Numbered from the stretch's first letter, positions 25,084 through 34,728 are shown. The stretch is DNA of 64,000 bases from Pseudomonas sp. Q2-TVG4-2 (GCF_013620795.1 NZ_LGLW01000001.1:496001-560000), one strand, 5' to 3'. Program-made: numbers and translations. The notes: generated by a model not told the origin, from the letters alone.

Positions 25084-25920
25084 CTAGGCGCGCTCGATGC
25101 GATCAGGATGAATGACGATTCGGCCCTGCTTGTAGAGACCGCCGATGGCCTTCTTGAAGTTGCCCTTGCTGACCCCGAATAGCCGGGCAATTTCGTCGGC
25201 TGCCGTTTTATCGCTGACCGGGAGGCTGCCCTGGTTTTCCTGCAGCTTCTGTAGAATCAACGCTTGCAAGGCATCACCGGCTTCGCTGCCTACCGGCTGA
25301 AGGCTGAGGCTGATTTTGCCGTCTGCGCGGACTTCCTTGATGTAGCCCGTCTCGCGCGTGCCGCCGCGCAGGAATTTGAAGGCCTCGTTCTTATGAATCA
25401 GACCCCAGTGCTTGCCGTTGATGATCGCCTTGTGGCCGAGATCGGTAGGCTCGACCACCAAAAGATCAACGGATTCGCCGACCTTATAGCGCGCAGGCGT
25501 CTTGTCCAGATAGCGATCCAGCCGCGCCGTGGCGGTAATGCGACGGGTATGCTTATCGAGATACACGTGGACGACACAGTAGTCGCCCTCGTTAAGCGGG
25601 CGCTTTTCCTCCGAATGCGGCAGCAGCAGATCCTTGGGCAACCCCCAGTCAAGAAACAGACCGATCCGGTTGATTTCCACAACCTTGAGGCTGGCGAACT
25701 CGCCGACCTGAACCTTGGGTTTCTCGGTGGTTGCGATGAGCTTGTCTTCGCTGTCGAGGTAAATGAAGACGTTCAGCCAGTCGTCGACCTCGGTCGGGAT
25801 GTTCTTCGGAATGTAGCGATTGGGCAGCAGGATCTCACCATCAGGCCCGCCGTCTAGATAAAGACCGAAACCGGTGTGCTTGACGATTTGCAGGCTGTTG
25901 AAGCGCCCAATTGCGGCCAT
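25084..25920 (-). CDS. CvfB/YitL-type S1 RNA-binding protein
   Basis: The start is placed at the ATG at 25920 (MAAIGRFNSLQI); the longer open frame upstream runs into unrelated sequence. The 278-residue product carries S1-like repeats: HTGFGLYLDGGPDGEILLP, INRIGLFLDWGLPKDLLLPHSEE and a third in VVEPTDLGHKAIINGKHWGLIHKNEAF. A C-terminal winged-helix segment follows (DEIARLFGVSKGNFKKAIGGLYKQGRI). This is the CvfB organisation (three S1-type domains plus wHTH). The family binds RNA and affects virulence-gene expression in Gram-positive bacteria; its role in Pseudomonas is unclear. The gene is monocistronic, with its own terminator. Confidence 0.92.
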   Translation of the reverse strand: MAAIGRFNSLQIVKHTGFGLYLDGGPDGEILLPNRYIPKNIPTEVDDWLNVFIYLDSEDKLIATTEKPKVQVGEFASLKVVEINRIGLFLDWGLPKDLLLPHSEEKRPLNEGDYCVVHVYLDKHTRRITATARLDRYLDKTPARYKVGESVDLLVVEPTDLGHKAIINGKHWGLIHKNEAFKFLRGGTRETGYIKEVRADGKISLSLQPVGSEAGDALQALILQKLQENQGSLPVSDKTAADEIARLFGVSKGNFKKAIGGLYKQGRIVIHPDRIERA

Positions 25921-25994
25921 GTCTCGATTCCTCTGGGTCGAAGGCGGCGATTCTAGCAGGCCGCCTGCCTCGCGGCGCGCACGCATGCGTGCCG

Positions 25995-28337
25995 CTATCG
26001 CGGCAATGCGTAGGCGATAACCGAGTCGCCGGCCTTGGTGCCCAGGGACCCGTGGCCACCCGCGACGACCACAACCATCTGCCGGCCAGATCGGCTCTGA
26101 TAGGTCATCGGCGTCGCCTGGCCGCCTGCCGGCAGACGCGAGCGCCAGAGCTGCTTGCCGGTAGTGACGTCGTAGGCACGCACGTAGTAGTCCAACGTGC
26201 TGGACAGGAAAGCCACGCCACCCGCGGTGATCACCGGGCCACCGAGGCTCGGCACGCCCATTTCGAATGGCAGCGGCACCGGCGCTCGGTCGCGGACCGT
26301 ACCATTCTTGCGCAGCCAATGGGTCTTGCCCGTGCGCAGATCAGCGCCCGCGACATAGCCCCATGGCGGCGCCGTACAAGGCAGGCCGATCGGCGATACG
26401 AAAGGCTTCAGTTCCACCGCAAACGGCGCACCGAAGTTTTCGTTCAGATGGGGCTCGCTGTCGGATACATAGGCCTTCTCGTCGTTCTCACGAGGGATCA
26501 GCCTCGAGACGAAGGGCAGATAGGATGGCGCGCTGAAAACCATCTGCCGGACCGGATCAACAGCAACGCCGCCCCAGTTGAACACCCCGAAGTTGCCTGG
26601 ATAGATCAAGGAGCCCTGGGTCGATGGCGGCGTGTAGCGGCCTTCGTAACGCAGCGAATTGAACTGGACGTGGCACATCATCTGATCAATGAACGTGGCG
26701 CCCCACAGGTCGGTGTCCTGGAGCGTCGGGGGCTCGTAAGAAAGCGCCGATACCGGCTGAGTCGCGGCGGCGTAGTCACCCTCAGCTGCACCCTGAGGGG
26801 CCGGCACTTCCCGAACCGGCAGTACCGGCTCGCCTGTACGGCGATCCAGTACATAGATGTCGCCCTGTTTGGTGGGCGCCACGAGCGCCGGGACCATGCC
26901 CGACTCGGTCTGGATATCAACCAGACTCGGCTGCGCAGGCACGTCCATATCCCAGAGATCGTGGTGCACGGTCTGGAACACCCAGCGCAGCTGTCCGGTT
27001 TCCAGGTCCAGCGCAACGATCGATGAGGAGAACCGCTCACTGTTTTCGCTGCGGCTGCCGCCCCACTGGTCCGGCACCTGGTTGCCCAGCGGTACGAAAA
27101 CCAGCCCAAGTTCTTCATCGGCGCTGGAGATGCTCCAGCTATTCGGTGTGCTCTCGCTGTAGGTTTCGCCTGGACCGATGGGCTCGGTCTGCTCCGGATT
27201 ACCCGGATCCCAGTTCCACTTCAGTTCGCCAGTGATGGCGTCATAGGCGCGGATCACGCCGGACGGCTCGGTGGTCGAGACGTTGTCATTGACCGCCCCG
27301 CCAACGATTACGAGGTCATTGGCCACCACAGGCGGCGACGTCGAATAGTAGAAGCCCTCCGTAACGTTCGGCATGTTCTTCCATAGATTCACCGCGCCGT
27401 TCTCACCGAAGGAGGGGCAGACCTTCCCGGTCTCAGGGTCCAGCGCGATCAGCCGCGCATCAGCGGTAGGCATGAACAGACGCCGTTGGCAGACCTGGCC
27501 TTCGGTCGGCGCATCGGTGGTGTGGTAGGACAGGCCTCGGCAGGTCAGGTGCTGCCGATTGGTCGAGTCCGGCACTTGCGGGTCGAAACGCCAGCGCTCC
27601 TCTCCGGTTTCGGCGTCCAGCGCGATGACGAAGTTGTGTGGCGTACAGATATACAGACTGTTATCGATCTTGAGCGGCGTGACCTCGTAGGTGGTCTCGT
27701 TGGGGTCGCTCGGGCGGCGCACATCACCCGTATGGTAGTGCCAGACCTCCTCCAGCCGATCGACGTTACTCGGCGTGATCTGCGCCAGCGGCGAATAGCG
27801 AGTGCCATGCTGGGTGCGGCCATAGGCGTGCCAGTCGCTGGCCGGCACGTTATCGGCGGTGTTTATTTCGGCGGCCGGCGCGGTAGCCAGGGGTTGGGGC
27901 AGCATCCCTTTGATGTCGTTGCTGTCGGTGCTAAGCGCATGCAAAGCGGTCGCGCCCCAGAGCGCCACGGCGATCATCAAAGGGATTGCGCTACCGCCCC
28001 AGGCACGAGCGCCGAAATGCTGCCAGCCCAAGCGCTGTGCGATCCACGGCGTCAGGAGCCACAAGCCCAGCGGACCGATGATGCTGCCGCGTGGCGCCAG
28101 TTGCCACCAGTCGAAGCCCACCTCATAGATCGCCCAACCGAGGGCACCCAGCATCACCAGGGCATAAACCCACAGCGTAGCGCGACGTCGCGCCAGCAGC
28201 AGCGCTCCCGTCAGGAGAAAGCCCACCGCCAGGGCCGCGAAATACCAGGTACCGCCAAGGGAGATGATTTTCCACCCGCCAACGGCGAGCGTCAGCCCCA
28301 GGATGATGCACAGGATTGCACTGATGACGACCGCCAC
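25995..28337 (-). CDS. gcd: membrane-bound PQQ-dependent glucose dehydrogenase
   Basis: The product has 780 residues with a GTG start and GGAGGGGAGA upstream. Residues 1-145 contain five membrane helices. The rest is an eight-bladed PQQ propeller: DWHAYGRTQHGTRYSPL, ALDAETGEERWRFDP, DARLIALDPETGKVCPSFGENG, SSSIVALDLETGQLRWVFQTVHHDLWDMDVPAQPSL and GYVAGADLRTGKTHW. This is the glucose/quinate/shikimate dehydrogenase family; length and motifs fit periplasmic glucose oxidation to gluconate with ubiquinone as acceptor. Quinate dehydrogenase is the alternative. It is followed on the same strand by the CvfB gene, 74 bases away. Confidence 0.88.
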   Translation of the reverse strand: MAVVISAILCIILGLTLAVGGWKIISLGGTWYFAALAVGFLLTGALLLARRRATLWVYALVMLGALGWAIYEVGFDWWQLAPRGSIIGPLGLWLLTPWIAQRLGWQHFGARAWGGSAIPLMIAVALWGATALHALSTDSNDIKGMLPQPLATAPAAEINTADNVPASDWHAYGRTQHGTRYSPLAQITPSNVDRLEEVWHYHTGDVRRPSDPNETTYEVTPLKIDNSLYICTPHNFVIALDAETGEERWRFDPQVPDSTNRQHLTCRGLSYHTTDAPTEGQVCQRRLFMPTADARLIALDPETGKVCPSFGENGAVNLWKNMPNVTEGFYYSTSPPVVANDLVIVGGAVNDNVSTTEPSGVIRAYDAITGELKWNWDPGNPEQTEPIGPGETYSESTPNSWSISSADEELGLVFVPLGNQVPDQWGGSRSENSERFSSSIVALDLETGQLRWVFQTVHHDLWDMDVPAQPSLVDIQTESGMVPALVAPTKQGDIYVLDRRTGEPVLPVREVPAPQGAAEGDYAAATQPVSALSYEPPTLQDTDLWGATFIDQMMCHVQFNSLRYEGRYTPPSTQGSLIYPGNFGVFNWGGVAVDPVRQMVFSAPSYLPFVSRLIPRENDEKAYVSDSEPHLNENFGAPFAVELKPFVSPIGLPCTAPPWGYVAGADLRTGKTHWLRKNGTVRDRAPVPLPFEMGVPSLGGPVITAGGVAFLSSTLDYYVRAYDVTTGKQLWRSRLPAGGQATPMTYQSRSGRQMVVVVAGGHGSLGTKAGDSVIAYALPR

Positions 28338-28509
28338 TCTCCCCTCCTTTCTAGGTTTGTCAGGCTTCGGAGATGACGAAACGATCGCGCAGCGGGCATC
28401 TCCGGAAGGTTTTTCACTGGGGCCGTCGATTCAGGGACTCGCCCGGCACTTCAGTTGACCGGTGGTGGGCAAGAACGCTCCCTGCTGAGACCAAATCAGC
28501 ACATCCATT

Positions 28510-29658
28510 TCATCTCGCATCCAGCCCGACCCGTAGCAATTTACCGCTCGGCGAATCGGTCAGCAGGTAGAGATGGCCGTCCGGCCCCAGGCGGACATCG
28601 CGAATCCTCGCGCCTATCTGCTTCAGCAAACGCTCCTCGTGGGTGATCTTGTCCCCGTCGAGTTGCAGGCGGATCAGTGACTGATCCACCAGCGCGCCAA
28701 TGAACAGGTTGTGCTGCCATTGAGGGAAGGCTTCCGAATCATAGAAAGCCATGCCACTGATGCCAGGTGATGTCTCCCAGACGTAATGCGGTGGCTCGGT
28801 ACCTTCCACCACTTCGCCCTTGGCTTCAGGTACCGGTTGGCCTCCGTAGTTAATGCCATGGGTCGCCAACGGCCAACCGTAGTTGCGCCCCGGCCCGGGG
28901 ATGTTGATCTCGTCGCCACCTCGCGGGCCGTGTTCATGCGTCCAGAGCCTGCCGCTCCAGGGGTTGAAGGCGGCGCCCTGCTGATTACGGTGGCCGTAGG
29001 ACCAGATTTCCGGTCGAGCGCCCTCGGCTGTCACGAAGGGATTGTCGTCCGGCACCTCGCCGTCGGGATATATCCGCACCAGCTTGCCTTGAAGCTTGTC
29101 CAGATCCTGCGCTGTGGGCCGCTGGTTGTTCTCACCCAGCGCGATAAACAGGTGGCCGTCGCCATCAAAGACCAGCCGTGAGCCGAAGTGAATCCCGGTG
29201 GATAGCTTCGGCTGCTGCCGAAAGATAACCGTGAAACCTTCCAGCCCGCTCAGGTCATCAGCCAGCCGGCCGCGGCCCACCGCGGTGCCGGCTTTACCGC
29301 TCTCCCCCGCCTCCGCATAACTGAGATAAACCAGCCGATCCTGCTGGAAATCCGGCGACAGGTGCACGTCCAGCAAACCGCCCTGACCACGCGCATAGAC
29401 CTCAGGCACACCCGTAAGCGGTTCGGACAGTCGCCCATCGCCGCCCACGATGCGCAGCCTGCCAGGCCGCTCAGTCACCAGCATACCGGCCCCGCCCGGC
29501 AGAAATGCCACGGCCCAGGGATGCTCCAGCCCTTCGGCAATAGCCTCCACCGTGACGCGGCCTTGTTCGCTGTCGAGATACTCGACGTCCGCGAGCGCCG
29601 AGGCAGGACAGGCCAGAACGAAACAACAGGCGAAAGCGCGGCGGGCATAGTGCGGCAT
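28510..29658 (-). CDS. soluble PQQ-dependent sugar (aldose) dehydrogenase, YliI/Asd-like
   Basis: The 382-residue product has a signal peptide (1 to about 23, FACCFVLACPASALA). It then shows the six-bladed propeller motifs of the GSDH family: EGLEHPWAVAFLPGGAGMLVTERPGRL, GQGGLLDVHLSPDF, GIHFGSRLVFDGDGHLFIALGE, GHRNQQGAAFNPWSGRLWTHEHGPRGGDEIN and IRDVRLGPDGHLYLLTD. It is expected to oxidise aldoses in the periplasm using PQQ; the true substrate range is unknown. It lies upstream of gcd on the same strand with a 172-base gap, so the two may share a PQQ-linked role but probably have separate promoters. Confidence 0.92.
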   Translation of the reverse strand: MPHYARRAFACCFVLACPASALADVEYLDSEQGRVTVEAIAEGLEHPWAVAFLPGGAGMLVTERPGRLRIVGGDGRLSEPLTGVPEVYARGQGGLLDVHLSPDFQQDRLVYLSYAEAGESGKAGTAVGRGRLADDLSGLEGFTVIFRQQPKLSTGIHFGSRLVFDGDGHLFIALGENNQRPTAQDLDKLQGKLVRIYPDGEVPDDNPFVTAEGARPEIWSYGHRNQQGAAFNPWSGRLWTHEHGPRGGDEINIPGPGRNYGWPLATHGINYGGQPVPEAKGEVVEGTEPPHYVWETSPGISGMAFYDSEAFPQWQHNLFIGALVDQSLIRLQLDGDKITHEERLLKQIGARIRDVRLGPDGHLYLLTDSPSGKLLRVGLDAR

Positions 29659-29769
29659 CGGTAGTCCTCCGGAGCGTGACTGGAATCATCCCAAGAAGAC
29701 CATGGACGATGAAAAACGCTTCAGCAAATCGGCGGCTATGGAAAATCGAACAAAAAGTAGCCAGATCTG

Positions 29770-29775
29770 TATAAT
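29770..29775 (+). promoter_or_regulatory. -10 box (TATAAT) of the small basic protein gene
   Basis: A consensus TATAAT lies 34 bases before the start codon at 29804. The -35 position holds only CGAACA (17-base spacing), so recognition would depend on the perfect -10. CTGT repeats around it recall half a LexA box, but the full CTG-N10-CAG is absent. Confidence 0.55.
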
Positions 29776-29803
29776 GTCCTGTTCGACTGACCAAAGGAAC
29801 CAG

Positions 29804-29989
29804 ATGACGATGGCCTCCAAAACCACATCCGCCAAACGCAAGCCCGAACCCGCCAGCGAAACCAGCCAATCCCTGGCCGCTCAGATGGCAGCCTTCCTCA
29901 AGGCCGGTGGCGAAGTCCAGAAGATCCCCAACGGGGTTAGCGGCCAGACCCAAGGCCCATCGCGCCAGATCACCATCAGCAAGAAATAA
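29804..29989 (+). CDS. small basic protein of unknown function
   Basis: This is a 61-residue protein starting at the ATG at 29804 (AAAGGA 5 bases upstream; a second ATG 6 bases on is possible). The first 25 residues are Lys/Ser/Thr/Pro-rich and probably disordered. The second half, SLAAQMAAFLKAGGEVQKIPNGVSG, resembles short conserved Pseudomonas proteins of unknown function. A consensus -10 box lies just upstream, so I take the gene as real. No function can be assigned. Confidence 0.6.
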   Translation: MTMASKTTSAKRKPEPASETSQSLAAQMAAFLKAGGEVQKIPNGVSGQTQGPSRQITISKK

Positions 29990-30084
29990 ACCTGCGCAAT
30001 ACCCAACCGATAAGCGAGCTTTTGCTGCCGTTGCCATACTGCAGTGGCTCGCCAGGTTCCCCCTCCGAAGCATCCGAGCCCCCA

Positions 30085-30807
30085 ATGACCGATCCGATAC
30101 GCTTGTCCAAACGCCTCGCCGAGCAACTCGGCTGTTCCCGGCGCGAGGCCGAGTTGTATATCGAAGGAGGCTGGGTCAGCGTCGACGGTCAAATCATCGA
30201 AGCACCCTTTTTCAAAGTTATCGACCAGCGCGTTGAACTGCTGCCCGGCGCCACTACCACTGAATTGCCGCCCGTCACGTTGTTATTTCACAAGCCCTCC
30301 GGCCAACCCACCGCAGCGGACCCAGCAAGTGCTCAGCTGCAGCTCGCCCAGGCGAGCCATTGGAGCGGTGACGATGCGCGCTTGACGCCCCGCGAGCGCC
30401 ATTTCTCACGCCAGACGGCCTTGCTGCCGCTAGAGTCGGACGTCAGCGGGCTGGTGGTGTTCAGCCAGCAACGCGAAGTGATCCGCAAGCTAGCCGACCC
30501 GAGGGACAAGCTGGAGCAGGAGTACATCGTCGAAGTCGCTGGCGAGCCCGAGGAAGGCGGGCTTGCCCTACTGGCCAAAGGCATCGGGCATCGCGGCAGA
30601 ATCCTGCCCAAGGCCAAGGCGAGCTGGCAGAACGAGACACGCCTGCGCATCGTGCTAAAGGCGCCACAGGCGGGCGATCTGCGTCAGCTCTGCGAGGCCA
30701 TCGGCCTGCAAATGCTCAACTGCAGGCGCATCCGTATCGGTCGCCTGTCGATGGCCAAGCTGCCGGTGGGTGAGTGGCGCTTTCTCGGTGAGCACGAGCG
30801 CTTCTAG
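30085..30807 (+). CDS. RsuA/RluF-family rRNA pseudouridine synthase
   Basis: The 240-residue product starts MTDPIRLSKRLAEQLGCSRREAELYIEGGWVSVDG, an S4 RNA-binding domain. The catalytic segment LLPLESDVSGLVVFSQQ follows, with the family Asp in ESDVSGL, then RQLCEAIGLQMLNCRRIRIGRL near the C terminus. It isomerises a uridine in rRNA to pseudouridine; which position is not clear. The ATG at 30085 lacks a good ribosome binding site, but starts further upstream fall in non-homologous sequence. The catalytic core deviates slightly from the usual GRLD motif (PLESD), as in RluF/RluE-like branches. Confidence 0.85.
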   Translation: MTDPIRLSKRLAEQLGCSRREAELYIEGGWVSVDGQIIEAPFFKVIDQRVELLPGATTTELPPVTLLFHKPSGQPTAADPASAQLQLAQASHWSGDDARLTPRERHFSRQTALLPLESDVSGLVVFSQQREVIRKLADPRDKLEQEYIVEVAGEPEEGGLALLAKGIGHRGRILPKAKASWQNETRLRIVLKAPQAGDLRQLCEAIGLQMLNCRRIRIGRLSMAKLPVGEWRFLGEHERF

Positions 30808-30950
30808 CAGCATCGCTTCGGGAATAACCCGACTGCTCGCGCCTTGCGGCCGCTCGGCTATGCTGATGTCAGTGACAACGGACACGCCATCTGTGGCCGC
30901 ATCATCTGTTGTGATCCGACCGCTTCGCCATCCCGCCGCAAAGGTTAGCC

Positions 30951-31712
30951 ATGCAGAGACTCGTGCTGATGCTAATGCTCGTTCTGTTGCCCTTGGTCTG
31001 TGGGGCGCAGCAGCGAGTCGAGGTATGGACCTATCATTTTTCGCCGCCTTTCATTCTCGACAACGACCAAGGGCTTTCGCATGGGTTCGTCGAGCTCCTC
31101 AATAACGACCCAGCCAATCAGGGCCGCTTTCGCTTCGACCTGTTGGAGCTGCCGCGCAAACGGGTAGATATGCGCCTTGCCCGAAAGCGACCCGGCATCC
31201 TGCTTTGGGCTACGCCGAGTTTCTTCACCGCCGCGCAGGTAGCCAATGGCAGATGGTCGAAACCATTGCTGATCGATCGGCAGGACTTCGTTTCGTTACC
31301 TGACGTACCTTTTGAATACGATGGCCCCGAATCGCTGCACGGCCTTATTTTGGGTGGCGTGCTGGGGCATCGGTATGAAGGGCTCGAAGCGGATATCGCC
31401 AGCCACGCGATTAAGCGTCAGGATGTTCAGACCGACCTGCAGAACCTCCAGAAGCTGCTCTCGGGCCGCATCAACACCTTGCTGATTCCACGCTCCACCC
31501 TGCTTTATTACCGCAAAGAGCAAAGTCTCAGGGATCTATATGTTTCGGACACCCCGCTGTACCAGTTCGCCCGGCATCTATTAATCACCGACACGCTCGG
31601 CGAGGACGTCACCGCCTACCTCAACGAATTCCTCGATGCCCTGCCGAACAAGCCCGAATGGCAGATCCTTCTGTTCAAGTATGGACTCCTGCCCATCGCC
31701 ACCGAGCAATGA
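30951..31712 (+). CDS. periplasmic substrate-binding-like protein
   Basis: The 253-residue product has a signal peptide (LMLMLVLLPLVCGA). It then reads VEVWTYHFSPPFILDNDQGLSHGFVELLNN, typical of the bacterial extracellular solute-binding protein family 3 fold. The rest has the expected length but few conserved ligand residues. Such stand-alone proteins in Pseudomonas often lack a cognate ABC transporter, and none lies nearby. AAAGG precedes the ATG. The ligand is unknown. Confidence 0.75.
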   Translation: MQRLVLMLMLVLLPLVCGAQQRVEVWTYHFSPPFILDNDQGLSHGFVELLNNDPANQGRFRFDLLELPRKRVDMRLARKRPGILLWATPSFFTAAQVANGRWSKPLLIDRQDFVSLPDVPFEYDGPESLHGLILGGVLGHRYEGLEADIASHAIKRQDVQTDLQNLQKLLSGRINTLLIPRSTLLYYRKEQSLRDLYVSDTPLYQFARHLLITDTLGEDVTAYLNEFLDALPNKPEWQILLFKYGLLPIATEQ

Positions 31713-31791
31713 AACAGGCTGAACAGAAACGAAGCGCACCTGTCAGAACACGCGCTGACACATCTAAACAATCAAAGAGAACAAGGCAGCA

Positions 31792-32331
31792 ATGAAGAAC
31801 GCACTGGTGATTGGACTTCTCGCCGTCCTGAGCGGCTGCGCTGCTCAGCCGTGTGACCAACCTGGCAGCGACAGCGCCTGCCGCGCCGAGCGGCTGCTCT
31901 ATCAGAACGACCTGATGCAGGCGAAGATCCTGATCTCCATCGGCGACGAAGACGGCTACGAGCTCGCCGATGCTTTGCTTGAGCGCAGTGCGCGTCTCGA
32001 CGAGCGTGGCGAGATCGAGTTCTATCAGGCGCTGTTGCTGATCCGTCAGGGCCCGCAACAAGCGCCAGTGCTGCGTCTGCTGGAACAGGCGCGAGCCAAG
32101 GGCCATCCGCACGCCGTGGCGCTGCTCTACAAGATCCACCAGGAACCCTACCTGCTGAACGAGCGCGACGTCGCCAAGGCGGAAAAATACCGCCAGGCCT
32201 ATGCCGAGCTGGATGTCGCGCAGAGCGGGTACCCCTCCTTCGACAAGGCGCTGGAGCTGGTTTCCCAGCTCGTCGAGCCGCCACCGCCGTTACCCGAGCG
32301 AATCGACCCCTGCGTCAATCGGTGTCTCTGA
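31792..32331 (+). CDS. putative lipoprotein with Sel1/TPR-like helices
   Basis: The 179-residue product has a lipoprotein signal (MKNALVIGLLAVLSGCAAQ, lipobox LSGC). The mature part is helical with repeat-like segments such as YELADALLERSARLDERGEIEFYQALLLIRQ and LRLLEQARAKGHPHAVALLYKI, which recall Sel1/TPR repeats. Four cysteines occur near the ends of the mature protein. It lies 80 bases after the binding-protein gene. No function can be assigned. Confidence 0.75.
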   Translation: MKNALVIGLLAVLSGCAAQPCDQPGSDSACRAERLLYQNDLMQAKILISIGDEDGYELADALLERSARLDERGEIEFYQALLLIRQGPQQAPVLRLLEQARAKGHPHAVALLYKIHQEPYLLNERDVAKAEKYRQAYAELDVAQSGYPSFDKALELVSQLVEPPPPLPERIDPCVNRCL

Positions 32332-32337
32332 TCCCCT

Positions 32338-32529
32338 TCAGCGAGGCGTAGGCGTCTGCGATATCTTGGGCTCCTGCTCCCCGTCCATCACGAGCTGCGC
32401 CTCCTCGCGTGTGGCGTACGGGCCGGCGATAGTCTTACCATCCATCTCCACTACCCAGCAGGTTACCCAGGTCGGACGCCAGCCCTGCGGTACTTCGTCT
32501 CCGGTCAGATGCCTGATCGTCTTCTGCAT
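32338..32529 (-). CDS. conserved small hypothetical protein
   Basis: The 63-residue product has a strong ribosome binding site (GAGGAGGT) before the ATG, which is why I keep it. The sequence PTWVTCWVVEMDGKTIAGPYATREEAQLVM looks like a small beta-alpha fold resembling SPOR-like or DUF-type mini-proteins. It is antisense to and convergent with the lipoprotein gene, ending 6 bases from its stop. Unknown function. Confidence 0.6.
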   Translation of the reverse strand: MQKTIRHLTGDEVPQGWRPTWVTCWVVEMDGKTIAGPYATREEAQLVMDGEQEPKISQTPTPR

Positions 32530-32723
32530 GACTACCTCCTCGTCAATTGCCGTACGGGGTGGGGCGCACCATCAGCGCCCCTACCCTAATAGGGACCACA
32601 ACTCCCGTGGATTTCTCGCCGAAACAAGCCGTTGCTGTTTCGGCCCGAACTGCCGCAGCGTCCCGTTGCTCTACTGAACAGCGAAATGTCGTTTGATTTG
32701 ATAACAAAAAGACGAGGACTCCG

Positions 32724-33599
32724 ATGCAGATCCGTCAGGTGCTTGGCTGCAAGATCTTGTTATTCCTGGTGGCACTTGCCGTGCTGATGGCCGGCTGCAG
32801 CCGCATGAATCTCGCCTACCGCAACCTTGACCTGCTGATTCCCTGGACACTCAACGATTACCTGGATATGAATCGCGAGCAGCAGCAGCGCTTCCGCGCG
32901 CAGCTGCGTGAACATCTGAGCTGGCATTGTCGTACACAGCTGCCTGAGTACCTCGCTAACATCGAACGACTGCAGCGCCAGGTCCGGGAGGGTAACGTCG
33001 ATGAAACCGCGCTTCGAGGCCACTATCGCGACGCGAAACAGGCGATCCATACCGTCGCCGTGGAAATCACCCCGACCACCACGCAGCTACTGCGCGACCT
33101 CGATGACGAGCAGGTCCGCGAACTCGATGAGGCGTTCGAGGATGACCGTCGCGAGCGTGAGGAGAAATACCTGCAGCCACCACTGGCAGAGCAGATTCGC
33201 GAACGTTCCGAGCGCATGCGTGAGCGGGCCGAGCAGTGGCTTGGCAGCACCAGCGCGGCGCAACGCCAGCGCATCCTCCAATGGGCGCACACGCTCGGAG
33301 CGCAGAACCAGCTCTGGTTGGACAATCGAGTGCAATGGCAGCGAGCGCTGAGTGAAGCGATCAACGAACGCCACGAAGCGGATTTCGCGCAACGCGTCGA
33401 GAAGCTGCTGCAAGACCGCGAGTCCTTCTGGTCGGCCGATTACAGAGCCGCCTTTGCTCGCACCGAGCAGGCGGCCATCGATCTGGTCAGCGACCTCTAC
33501 ACCATGTCCGATGCCGGCCAGCGGCGCCATCTCGATGAGCAGCTGGAAGACCTGCGCAAGGATCTGAGTTCGCTGGACTGCTTGTCCACGGCTCGCTGA
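32724..33599 (+). CDS. DUF6279 family lipoprotein
   Basis: The 291-residue product has a lipoprotein signal peptide ending at the lipobox LMAGC (about residue 25). It continues RMNLAYRNLDLLIPWTLNDYLDMNREQQQRF, the diagnostic start of DUF6279. The remainder is almost all helical, rich in Arg, Glu and Gln, and probably forms coiled coils. The gene is preceded by a GACGAGGA sequence. The family is common in Pseudomonas; its role at the envelope is unknown. Confidence 0.88.
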   Translation: MQIRQVLGCKILLFLVALAVLMAGCSRMNLAYRNLDLLIPWTLNDYLDMNREQQQRFRAQLREHLSWHCRTQLPEYLANIERLQRQVREGNVDETALRGHYRDAKQAIHTVAVEITPTTTQLLRDLDDEQVRELDEAFEDDRREREEKYLQPPLAEQIRERSERMRERAEQWLGSTSAAQRQRILQWAHTLGAQNQLWLDNRVQWQRALSEAINERHEADFAQRVEKLLQDRESFWSADYRAAFARTEQAAIDLVSDLYTMSDAGQRRHLDEQLEDLRKDLSSLDCLSTAR

Positions 33600-33671
33600 T
33601 GCCCACGCGCGACGCGCCGGGCAACGACCTGATAGCCCGAGCGTCCTCGCAGGTAGTTTTTCGACGGTCTG

Positions 33672-34643
33672 CTAGCGTCTACGGCAGTACAGCAGCAACC
33701 CCACTACGCCTGCTGCAATCCCGCCCGCCACCATCAAAGCCCGCTGCTGTGAATCACCGTTGCGCCAGCCGCCGTCGATTCGGCGTTGGCCCAACGCTGG
33801 ATGGAACAGATTGCCTGAAGAAGGCGCTACCCGCTCAGCGCGACGCAACGCAGCGCCGACCAGCAGCCCCGACAACCGATCGAAGCCTGGCGTGACGAAA
33901 TGTGCAAAGCGCAGCAATGTCGCCGTCACGCCGACCGAGGTGGTATGGCGCGGGTGCAGCGTCAAGCTGACCATCGCCTCTGCCACCTGACGGGGATCGC
34001 AGAGCGGTGGGGGCGGCTGCAGCGAGCGTCCTGCATAGTTCCCACCGTCGCGAAAACCGGGGGTATCGACCACAGAGGGATACACATCGCACACATGGAT
34101 GCCAGGCCATTGCACAAGCTCACCACGCAATGCATGGGAGAACCCGCGCAGGCCGAACTTGCTGGCCGAATACGCCACCGCGAACGGCTGCGGCACCCAG
34201 CTGCCAACGGATAGCGTATTGATCAGAATGCCGCCGTTCTGCTGTTTGAAATAAGGCAACACCACATGTGCACCGCGCAGATAGCCGATCAGGTCGGTCT
34301 GCACCACTTGTTCATGCGCATCCAGTGGCGTCTCGTCAAAAGCGCCCACCGCCCCGACGCCAGCATTGTTGATCCAGACATCGATGCGGCCCTGACCGAA
34401 CTCTGCGGCAGCAGTGGCCAGCTGTTCCACGGAGTCGCTGAGGGTCATATCCGTCGGCACTACGAGCGCTTCACCGCCGAACGCTCGGCACTCTTGCGCC
34501 GCCTCCTGCAATGCTTCGTCGTCACGCGCGGCCAGCACCACACGGGCTCCCTGGCGGGCGAAAGCCTGCGCGGCGGCGCGACCGATGCCACTGGACGCAC
34601 CGGTGATCACCACCACCGCGCCTTCGAGTTTGGTTCCACTCAT
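33672..34643 (-). CDS. SDR family oxidoreductase with C-terminal extension
   Basis: The start is set at the ATG at 34643 (GGAGA 7 bases upstream), which begins MSGTKLEGAVVVITGASSGIGRAAA. The 323-residue product has the classical SDR set: TGASSGIG, NNAGVGAVGAF and YSASKFGLRGF, with catalytic Tyr and Lys. About 70 C-terminal residues go beyond the usual 250. They include a basic stretch and a final hydrophobic helix (ALMVAGGIAAGVVGLLLY) that could tether it to the membrane. It precedes no obvious pathway partner; the substrate is unknown. Confidence 0.87.
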   Translation of the reverse strand: MSGTKLEGAVVVITGASSGIGRAAAQAFARQGARVVLAARDDEALQEAAQECRAFGGEALVVPTDMTLSDSVEQLATAAAEFGQGRIDVWINNAGVGAVGAFDETPLDAHEQVVQTDLIGYLRGAHVVLPYFKQQNGGILINTLSVGSWVPQPFAVAYSASKFGLRGFSHALRGELVQWPGIHVCDVYPSVVDTPGFRDGGNYAGRSLQPPPPLCDPRQVAEAMVSLTLHPRHTTSVGVTATLLRFAHFVTPGFDRLSGLLVGAALRRAERVAPSSGNLFHPALGQRRIDGGWRNGDSQQRALMVAGGIAAGVVGLLLYCRRR

Positions 34644-34728
34644 GCTCGCTTCTCCGGGTTTGCTGTCGTTCATAGCTGACAGCCGCGGCGAGGCAAACAT
34701 TCCCTGCCGTCCCGAAGGACGACCGCAG

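Noticed and set aside
29766..29781. Possible LexA (SOS) box around CTGTATAATGTCCTGT
   Set aside because: The right half reads CTGT instead of ACAG, so the inverted CTG-N10-CAG pattern is missing.
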